Below, piece by piece: positions 56,510 to 64,000 of a stretch of 64,000 nt of DNA; the stretch's first letter is position 1, and each line of letters begins with the position of its first letter. The stretch comes from Micropterix aruncella. Lineage: Eukaryota; Arthropoda; Insecta; Lepidoptera; Micropterigidae. The notes under the pieces are model-generated. The model made no database searches, was not told the origin of the DNA, and worked only from the letters and a program-made list of their open reading frames with translations. The DNA is taken from positions 41,521,964-41,585,963 of the forward strand of contig OX155951.1 in NCBI GenBank assembly GCA_944548615.1, written 5' to 3'. The position numbers were made by a program, and so were the translations under genes.

Positions 56510-56869
56510 ATGAGGGCTAAGGTATTTAATGCATTCTTGAGTAAATCGTTCGCGGATTGTGAAGTTTGTTCGTAGTGCGATGTGTCAATGGCGGGTTTAC
56601 CTGTCGCCGTTTCTTCGGCGTGGCTATAGTTTCGTAAATAATACGGATGGCGATGGGAAAGTCATCTTCTAGCTTTTACTAGTCTGTTTTGAATCGGGAG
56701 TTAAAACACACCGTGGAAATTTAAAATTTTCTTAGGTTAGAATGTGTGCGTTTTGACAGGTCTGCGTTTATTTTTGTTAAAATTCTTGCGTTTTTCATTG
56801 CAGTGGCGTAAGAAGAGGATGCGTAAACTGAAGCGTAAGCGCAGGAAGATGCGTGCAAGATCCAAATAA
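56510..56869 (+). CDS. RpL41: Ribosomal protein L41 (eL41)
   Basis: 25-residue, extremely basic component of the large cytosolic ribosomal subunit. It is encoded in two exons: 56510-56521 (MRAK, 12 bases) and 56804-56869 (WRKKRMRKLKRKRRKMRARS plus K, TAA at 56867-56869). The junction is phase 0 with a GTATTT donor and a TTTTTCATTGCAG acceptor. Composition and sequence equal the near-invariant eukaryotic L41. Pyrimidine-rich TTTCTTCTCTTTTGCG near 56398-56415 could be the 5'-TOP start used by ribosomal protein genes. After the stop, TTCG|GTAAGC suggests a further intron in the 3' UTR, closing at 57360. Confidence 0.96.
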
Positions 56870-57360
56870 TTCGGTAAGCGGTCGACTTGTTTTTATACAA
56901 TGTGGTAGCTGCCTTGCTTTAGTCGTTTCAGATCTTATGGTGGTTATTTTGGGCATGTGCCACTGAATTTTTGGGGGGATGTTCTGATCAATCTGCAGCA
57001 GGCTGTAGAAGACTAGACTTTGTCCGCAACGACCAACTTGGAGCGAGTAAAAATGTTCTGACTAACCGTATATTGGTTCCGAGACCAACCTGCCTATCTC
57101 GGTTTTGATAAATAATCGCAATGGCCTGTCAAATTTTAAAAATCTTTCGATAACCGCTTTTTGGAATCTCATCATTGTCAAATCGATACGGTGGCTTGAG
57201 CTTCTTGTTTCATGTGTACGCCCAGTCTCTTGCGAGGTCTCACGTACGCTCCCAGTCGCATGTACGCCCAGTCCCCACAGTGAAAGTAAAACCACTGCGA
57301 AGCCCTTCGAATTAATCACGCTATTACAATTTCTATAAAAATTCTTTTTCTTTTCTTCCA

Positions 57361-57470
57361 GAAAACCTAATGTGGAGCAGATGCGACGGCACTTTGACAT
57401 CACATTCTTGCGGCCTTGGTTTTCAAATCATCCTGTCTAATTTCTAACAAAATAAAAACATCTAAAACAA
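57361..57470 (+). other. RpL41 3' UTR exon with polyadenylation signal
   Basis: Preceded by a strong pyrimidine-rich acceptor (TCTTTTCTTCCAG at 57348-57360). It contains AAAACCTAATGTGGAGCAGATGC... and ends in AATAAA at about 57450. This is consistent with a last untranslated exon of RpL41 after the intron starting at 56874. Confidence 0.55.
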
Positions 57471-57749
57471 CATTGAATGTATTATTTCTTTATTCCCAGG
57501 AGACGATCGGTAGAAACATTAATGATGCCGATTGTTATTGAATTATGAATCATTCGAGAATTCCAAAACTGACTAGAATTTGTAAAATCCCCATATGGGT
57601 CTAAGTATGTCATCTTGAAAATGTATTTTTAATTTTGGATGGCCTGGCCACGGGACCAACATGCAATTTCACTGCTTATTGGCGTATTTCAATATCCCTT
57701 CTGGTATCTACATTATTTTATTAAATTTATTAGATAATTTTAAAATGTT

Positions 57750-58047
57750 GGGGCTCTAGATGATTAAGCATCGCGTGGCGAGCTGGGAGGGGATCTTAAA
57801 CCGCAGGAATTATGCAAATACATTCTTTAAATATTTACCAAAAATGCCTAATTTTGTAGTTTATACCAGTGAGTCACTTTGATTAGACTTGATTGATGAA
57901 TAACGTGACTCCCTGGTATAAAACTACAAAATTGGCATTTTTAGTAAAAAAATATTTTTTTAATATTTGCAATTTCCTGCGGTTTACGATATCCTCCCAG
58001 CCCGCGACGCGATGCTTGGCAAGCATGCTTGATCGTCTAGAGAGCCC
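57750..58047. mobile_element. Foldback MITE, about 300 bp
   Basis: Long imperfect inverted repeat: GGGGCTCTAGATGATTAAGC, GAGCTGGGAGG, AAACCGCAGGAA and AATTTTGTAGTTTATACCAG on the left pair with the reverse complement on the right, down to TCTAGAGAGCCC. Almost the entire element could fold on itself. The right arm has an extra GCATGCTTGCCAA segment. No TSD identified with certainty. Confidence 0.75.
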
Positions 58048-58622
58048 TTTAGATATTTTTCTCTAGTTTAACATTCAATATAGTGTAACGAATAATATTT
58101 GATTAATTTTACATATTTACATTAAAGTATCTACTTCTATCAATAAGTATATATTACATCCTTTTTTGATTATTCAAGTTGATTCTTAACATCAAATACA
58201 TTGAAAATTATCAAAATATATTATTTCTGAGTAAATATTTACTGGAATAATGATTTGACCCACACATCAGGCATCACACCGAGTGACCATTCAGTGAGAA
58301 AAATGGTCTTCGTATATTTATTTAGTGAAATGAATAATGTGGGCATCAGAAGGTTTAAAAGTTTAGAAATATAAAAACATGCTAATTAGTACTGAAATTT
58401 CATGGCTGTAAGAATGTGATGGCCACCCACTTAGTATGATGATTAATTCCGATTTTATATTAATGTAGCTGATTTGTGAAATTCAAAATTTAGGAATCAT
58501 TCAAAAGAACGTTGCTGCTTTTATTTTCAAAATACCCATTTGTCACATTTGAATTTGGAATTACCAGCTTTGAGACAAACGAAAAATTTACATCTTTTTC
58601 TATCCCAGTTTTGTTATTAAAA

Positions 58623-61042
58623 ATGAGTCAGAAAACAGAACCTTTGAAATTTGAGCGTTGTTTCCCGATACGACCGGCCAACAATATCATGTCCTCTGAT
58701 TTTGCAAAATTTCATTCGCCAGAATTCAACTATATGGTAAGTGAAACCACTATGCTATGGCCAATTAGTTACATGATCAGTGTGGCCAAACCCCCGGATC
58801 TATGATTTTTTGACCCAGGGCTAAAATTTGACATTGGCACCCCTCCCCCTTTAGTATTTGAGATTAACCCTTCAGGCCTCGGCCCCTCAGCCGATTGACA
58901 AGTTGATGTCTCAAAAAATTTTAGTAAAAATTAGTAAAAAAATTTAATTATGACACTCTTGCCAAAACATTAATTACTGCCAAACCACTGTACCCAAATT
59001 AAAATAAAACAAATTAAATTAAAATAAAACAAATTAAATTAAAATACAATTAAATATATCAATACAATTAAATACATCACGCTGAATCGTTTTGTGGCCG
59101 ATATCGGCCAATTGGGGCTCTAGGGGTTAATGATTTTAAAAAACAAAACAAATATACTGGGTGGGTTTTTTTTGTGACCAGGGAGTAAGAACCCTTAAAT
59201 TAATGTACACTCCATTACCTATTTGATAATATCTTTTCCTTATGGTGCTCCTAAACGGGCTATACTTTTACGGCAAGCCGCAATATTAGCAACTATATCC
59301 AGGCCATCACTGCAATATTTTATTGCAGCATAATTGGCTGGAACATATATTGCCCGGCCATTCTCGGCAATATTTCTGCAAAAAGTATGGCCCATAATTT
59401 TGACTCGTAAACGGTCTACAGTTACACAATGGCCGACGAAATCATAGGTATCGCAGCGGCGTATATTGTCTTAAATGAAAATTTAAAACGACGAAAAAAG
59501 ATGAGAATGTTTTTGATGATATGAATATCATTTGAAAGATCTTCTCCATATGAATGAACTATTAGTAATAAATTCACAATAGAATTATATATTAATGATG
59601 TATATACATATTTAAATACACTAATAAATATAATATAAATTAATATTTTATAGATCAAAAAATTAATCACCAGATGATATGAATACAATTTGAAGATGTT
59701 GTGCGTCGTGCCTCGCATCAGAAAGGGACGCACTTATGGCACAAAACGAAACAGCAATAAAGCTGGCCGGGCGGGCAATATTGCAGTATTTTCGATTGCG
59801 AAGCGATCGTCCAGCAACACACCGGCCACACATAAAAATGCATCGATCATACGAAAAATATGTGGCTATATGGCCGGGATATACTAAACATATTTCCGTA
59901 TATTGCAAAGTATAGCTGGTATTGCTAGCAACTGTATTGCAGCGAAAATGTGGCCCTTTAGGAGCACCTTTATGTGTGACATCGATATAGAATACATCGA
60001 ACCAGTGTAGACAACGCACAAATCACTATACACACCTTCAATCCTTAGGTCCTAGCAAATTTTACTACCTAATCTTGCTACACAGGTCGCTTTACAGGTC
60101 AAGCTTTTTTTACCGCAAAAGTATCTATTAACACATCAACTAATAATTATAGTGACCGGTTTGAAAGAGTAGTTGTTAACAAAGAAACCGACCCTAATAA
60201 CTTGCACACCTAATCACATAAATACAAACCGTCGCTTGACGTTCAGCCTTTCTGGTTTATTCTGCTTTGCTGGTGTAGCCCCATCATGAATACCTACCGG
60301 CCGTCGTTTGACATTTAAGTTTATTCGGCTCCGCTCAAGTACGTCTTTTTCTGTCTGTGGGGATGAATTTTTGTAGTCGCGATCGGAACTCCCCTGGCAG
60401 ACATCACACACCGCACGCGCATTCAAAAATTAACTAAGGATGCGTTTCCAAAATCAAATGATTAGTCAACAGTACGACGGGCCTGAATGCTAGGTGCTTT
60501 AGTGAAACAAGTTTTTTTTAAACACATGAATTTGGCATCCCCTTAAATTGCCGCCTAAGGAAGTACTCCCCCCCCCCCCCCCTCTTATAACTATGCCACA
60601 ATCTACCTAAAATGTACAGATGAATGTGGAGTCTCTTGCAGGTTTATATTTATTCTTGTTAACTTCTAGAGGGGCATGGAAGATATGAACCTCGTGATGG
60701 CCAACGAGTACCACAGGTTGTGGCGAATTGAAAGAGATAAATTGATGGCGGAAAAATACCCAAAAATACTCGATAAAGTAGATGTCGTGAAGCGCTATGT
60801 GCAAAATTTTAGTGCGGCCAATTACCAGCGTCGCAAAGCGGAAGTGAAGAAACCATTCAAAATCAAAAAGTAAATTAAACTTATTAGTTATACCAGATCA
60901 TCATATACCAGATCAGAAAAGGGAGTAAAATAGTATTTATTTTGCCAGGTTCGAGGAAGTTCCCAGTAAAACGGACAACAGACGGCCTAAGAAAGAAGAC
61001 GCCGCCCCGATGACAATTGTGCCTTTCCCCCCAAAGGAATAA
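58623..61042 (+). CDS. Unrecognised 135-residue basic protein, 3 exons
   Basis: Exons 58623-58736, 60670-60869 and 60949-61042. They join in frame through GTAAGT/CTTCTAG and GTAAAT/TTTGCCAG borders, with TAA at 61040-61042 followed at once by AATAAA. The first exon encodes MSQKTEPLKFERCFPIRPAN and ends in FNYM. The second has a helical, charged segment (MANEYHRLWRIERDKLMAEK, then DVVKRYVQNF) and a lysine-rich end. The third is polar and ends PFPPKE. No signal peptide, membrane segment or cysteine motif. The consistent splicing and single open frame argue for a real gene. I do not recognise the family. Its first intron carries a TTAA MITE and a 724-bp terminal-repeat element. It converges on the DNAJC7-like gene. 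Confidence 0.65.
58864..59130. mobile_element. TTAA-flanked MITE D, copy 1
   Basis: A 267-bp element bounded by TTAA on each side: TTAACCCTTCAGGCCTCGGCC...CCAATTGGGGCTCTAGGGGTTAA, with short inverted ends TTAACCC.T.. / GGGGTTAA. TTAA duplication is typical of piggyBac-type transposition. A second copy at 61997-63665 is interrupted by another TTAA element. Confidence 0.78.
59244..59967. mobile_element. GGTGCTCCTAAA terminal-inverted-repeat element
   Basis: A 724-bp element with ends GGTGCTCCTAAACGGGCTATA and (reverse complement) GGTGCTCCTAAAGGGCCACA, followed inward by further matching blocks (GCTATACTTT, CAATAT, AGCAACT, CCGGCC). TTAT occurs at 59240-59243 and again at 59969-59972, one base off the right end. 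A 3-bp TTA duplication as in Harbinger-type elements is possible but not proven. No transposase domain recognised. Confidence 0.6.
60200..60560. other. Intron sequence with a degenerate tandem pair
   Basis: ACCGTCGCTTGACGTTCAGCC... and CCGTCGTTTGACATTTAAG... at about 60228-60345 are two diverged copies of one segment. A C run occurs at 60569-60583. Nothing coding was recognised. Confidence 0.35.
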
Positions 61043-61469
61043 ATAAAAAAAAATATGTTTCTCATGTTATATAATATACCCGCTTGTTTCGGTGATACAC
61101 ATTTTTTTATTGATAAAGCTTCTTAAGTTTTTGAGTTGCGTTGTTTTACTTTTGTCCATCGGACGTATTTCATATTTTTTTTCAAGTTTACTAAGCACAA
61201 CACAGTCTACTTTTCTATTAATAAAATTAATCACGCCTGAATCAGGGTTTTTCAAGTCAGACTTTAGGCATAGGGAATGTCAAGAGTATTGCCAGTTTTG
61301 AAAATTAAAAATCTACATTTTACATCAGACGTTCTATGGAAAAAGTTGAGTCAATAAATTAAACTGAGTCTCGTTAATTTGAACGGATTAAAGAGATAAA
61401 TTATATATTTTCGATAATTTAAATCTACAAGATTAAAATTGATTGTGACCGAAGTGGATTTATGCGGAG

Positions 61470-61585
61470 TTATCCGAACTGAAAGGTGAATCCTCCGTTT
61501 TGGAAGTGTTGGCTGTTGCAGCCAGGGGGGGCGCCCCCTCCCCCTCCACCGAAGAAAGCCTGGAACATCATGTTGGGGTCGATAT
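61470..61585 (-). CDS. DNAJC7/Tpr2-like co-chaperone, last coding exon
   Basis: The exon follows a CTAATTTCTTCCCAG acceptor at 61586-61600 (minus strand). It encodes DIDPNMMFQAFFGG, a Gly-rich loop and the terminal GGFTFQFG, with TAA at 61470-61472. This is the characteristic C-terminus of DNAJC7/Tpr2 (DPN.IF.AFFGG...FFFQFG), a TPR plus J-domain protein that acts with Hsp70 and Hsp90. The TPR and J-domain exons must lie to the right of the window, as 61.6-64.0 kb contains only transposon sequence. A TTTATT (minus-strand AATAAA) near 61105 is a candidate polyadenylation signal. Confidence 0.75.
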
Positions 61586-61673
61586 CTGGGAAGAAATTAG
61601 ATCAGATTAGACACGGGAAAATAAATCATGTGTGTGTTTTGGACATCAAGTCGTAAGGCGAATCTAACCTAAC

Positions 61674-61987
61674 TTAACCCGTTGAGTATGATACGACCAA
61701 ATCTGGTTGTGAAACAATTATCCGTTGAGTATGATACGACCAGATCTGGTTCCGCGTTTTTTTCACTTCTTTGACGTTCTCATATTTATTCATAATTATC
61801 TAATTGTTTTACAAAATGATATTTCAATATTCTATATTCGAAATTTCAATGCAATCATTGTGAAAGTTGTTCTTTTTATGATTGATGTAGTAGTTTCGTA
61901 GTTATAGTACTTTAAGTCGATGTCGCCGAAAATCCTGCAAAAGAGACAGATGCATCCATGAAAATACCCATTTACTGCAAGGGTTAA
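61674..61987. mobile_element. TTAA-flanked MITE E, copy 1
   Basis: TTAACCCGTTGAGTATGATACG ... TACTGCAAGGGTTAA: 314 bp with 15-bp imperfect inverted ends and TTAA at both sides. The GTTGAGTATGATACGACCA block is repeated in direct orientation about 45 bp apart near the left end. A partial second copy begins at 63905. Confidence 0.8.
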
Positions 61988-61996
61988 GATACCTTA

Positions 61997-63665
61997 TTAA
62001 CCCTTCAGGCCTCGGCCCCTCAGCCGATTGACAAGTTGATGTCCCAAAAAAATTTAGTAAAAATTAGTAAAAAAAATTGAATTATGACACTGTCTCACCA
62101 AAACATTAATTACTGCCAAACCACTTTACCCATAATTAACCCCTCCTGTCGCGAAGTAAAAACTCACCTATCACTTTTGCGCGCGACATATTCGGGCATA
62201 AAATCGACGCGAGTCAACGGCCTTGAGAAAAACGATCATAACTTATAAACCACTAAACGGATTTAAAAAAGATAAAGAGAAAAATGATCGCATTGAAATT
62301 TGACATATAAAACATTATAACCTTATCTCGTAAAACAATTAAGATAATAATGAATAAATATTACAAAATTGGCAAACTGAAAAAACTCGCCTATAAAATA
62401 ATTTCGATTTTTTTGTCCCAAAATACGTAAAATATGCAAAAATTGTAAATACAGTTATATTCTTTATTAAATGCTTTACCAAAACGATATATTTTTTTTA
62501 CTTATTTGCATACAAAAATATTTATTTATTCAGCCAAGAAAAATTTTATGTATTCTCGAAAAAAAAAAATTTTGTAATTTTTAATTTGTGACTACTTATG
62601 GTATTTTTTTATATGAAATTCTTTCAAAATAACTTTATTACTACATCACACTTCTTAGAAATCACACCAGAACTTTGAGCTTTGTCTGATATTATAGAAA
62701 AATCTAAAGTTTTGAGAGTTTCCGCGTCCGAACTTAATAATAAACTTTGAATGCTCATAATATAAAATTCGTTAGATTTTTTCAATTATATTGTCTTATC
62801 ATAGACTTATTATATGTCTAATAACTAATTACTATACTCCAAAGAGTCACATTTCATCGAAAAACTATGGAAAATCGCACTTTATTCTCTCATAGTAATT
62901 ATCAAAACAAGTTTCTTTGCGCGATTCATTTTACAAAACAAGATATAATTTTCAAAATACGCCTAATTATGTGATAACTTAGGATGTAAATGAAGCAATA
63001 CTTATTTTGTTAGTAAATTAAAGCGACATTACGTCATATTTCGCAATATATCGGGATATTTCATAAACATTACAAAATAATAACAACCATTTTTTCGCGA
63101 GCCGTTTGTTGTCGCCGAAGTGTTTTCTTTAAAAATTCGTGAAAAACAGCAAATGGACTATCTGAAATGACTAATCCTCATTCCGAAACTACTTAAAATG
63201 CAAATTACTCACTGTTCTCCGGTAAATAACACTCAAAAACTGCACACACACACTTTTTATCACCAATTCCGCAGAGCCGTACGCGGCCGTGCGAATGCCG
63301 ACGGGAGACTAGGCGTTTGACGTCTATGCTCACTTTTTAATCGCCGTTCGATATTGCCACACAGAAATCTTGAATTAAAGATATTTTGGCCATATCGTTG
63401 CGCCGTCAGAAAACATATAGTACGACGTTTCGAATCGTAAATTGCATTTTTCGCAGCGGCGAGCGCTTGGTCCGGTAGCGGATGTTACGGAGTTTAGGCG
63501 GCCGACATAAATGTCCCGAATCGGATGTTACGGATAGAGCGGGTTAAAATAAAATACATTAACATAATAAAATAAAACAAATTAAATTAAAATAAAATAA
63601 AAACGGGGCCATCAAGCTTAATCGTGTTGTGGCCGATATCGGCCGATTGGGGCTCTAGGGGTTAA
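61997..63665. mobile_element. TTAA-flanked MITE D, copy 2, interrupted
   Basis: The left part (61997-62135) and right part (63548-63665) together match 58864-59130. The outer borders are TTAA at 61997-62000 and 63662-63665. It begins only ten bases after MITE E. Confidence 0.8.
62136..63547. mobile_element. Nested piggyBac-type TTAA element, 1.4 kb
   Basis: Inserted in MITE D copy 2 at a TTAA (62136-62139 and 63544-63547 are the duplicated target; copy 1 of the host MITE has a single uninterrupted AAATTAAAATAAA here). The ends are TTAACCC(C)... and ...GCGGGTTAA. Near the right end GGATGTTACGGA occurs twice, as sub-terminal repeats. No frame for a transposase; non-autonomous. Confidence 0.75.
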
Positions 63666-63719
63666 AAGCCTTCCATAACAGTACAGACTTTATGCTAATG
63701 CTGTTTAAGTTTGTTTTGT

Positions 63720-63790
63720 TTGAAAAACTTTATTGCACACTCAATAGAGTACAACACGGTGGGGCCTATTGCCAAGTGGCAATATCTTTC
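63720..63790 (-). repeat. LINE 3'-end-like sequence
   Basis: AAAAACTTTATTGCACACTC, then ACAACACGGTGGGGCCTATTGCC resembles, in reverse complement, the 3' end of a LINE. ACACGGTGGG also occurs in the tail of the 5S-like insertion at 55.39 kb. Confidence 0.35.
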
Positions 63791-63904
63791 GACCATACCG
63801 CCAGGATTATTGTGACTAAGGTGTGGACCAATTGATTTGTAAAAGAAGTCATTATATAATTTTGGTGGAAGTCATAAATGAATACACTTACAAAATAATC
63901 ATCA

Positions 63905-64000
63905 TTAACCCCTTGAGTATGATACGACCAAATCTGGTTCTGAAACAATTATCCGTTGAGTATGATACGACCAGATCTGGTTCCGCGTTTTTTTCACTTA
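63905..64000. mobile_element. TTAA-flanked MITE E, copy 2, cut by window end
   Basis: TTAACCCCTTGAGTATGATACG and the following sequence match 61674-61770 with few differences. It runs off the right edge. Confidence 0.8.

Overview
The window is nuclear DNA from an animal, most probably a lepidopteran insect. The host genes have insect-type introns with clean GT/AG borders. The intergenic DNA is AT-rich and dense in transposons, including repeat types I associate with moths and butterflies: the AACCGACTT...AAGGAGGAGG terminal-repeat element, 8-bp-TSD hAT MITEs and tRNA-like SINEs. No bacterial operon, CRISPR array or tRNA gene is present. The species cannot be named from sequence alone.

Host genes. 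(1) 17.2-17.4 kb, minus: only the first coding exon of an EEF1AKMT1-like lysine methyltransferase. (2) 23.76-30.97 kb, plus: a 12-exon golgin-97 (GOLGA1) homologue, long coiled coil ending in a GRIP domain. (3) 31.85-52.41 kb, minus: a complete 8-exon fatty-acid transport protein / very-long-chain acyl-CoA synthetase (SLC27 family, 658 codons), tail to tail with golgin-97; its introns hold most of the LINE and hAT debris. (4) 56.51-57.47 kb, plus: ribosomal protein L41, 25 codons over two coding exons. (5) 58.62-61.04 kb, plus: an unrecognised three-exon gene for a 135-residue basic protein. (6) 61.47-61.59 kb, minus: the last coding exon of a DNAJC7/Tpr2 co-chaperone.

Mobile DNA dominates. 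From 4 to 15.6 kb a dead hAT-like transposase is split by a BEL/Pao LTR retrotransposon (5122-15384, minus, 5-bp TSD AAGAG). That element's 3' LTR is split in turn by a 5'-truncated but open reading frame of an RLE-type non-LTR retrotransposon (R2/Hero-like: RT, CCHC and PD...E nuclease). Two more pieces of the same family lie at 15.6-16.05 and 36.34-37.79 kb. The BEL LTRs are nearly identical, yet its polyprotein lacks the RT active site, has a tyrosine at an integrase catalytic aspartate position and has a stop in Gag, so it was probably mobilised in trans.

Other nested insertions with exact target duplications: a LINE inside a CR1-like LINE (34.33-35.03 kb), a Jockey-type LINE inside another LINE (38.58-40.28 kb), a LINE with a 15-bp TSD (32.96-33.29 kb), a 1.4-kb TTAA element inside a TTAA MITE (62.14-63.55 kb), and a 5S-rRNA-like insertion inside a LINE (55.24 kb). 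Two copies of a 258-281 bp terminal-inverted-repeat element each carry a perfect 7-bp TSD. Its superfamily is not obvious, and with the RLE element it is the best candidate here for something not yet described.
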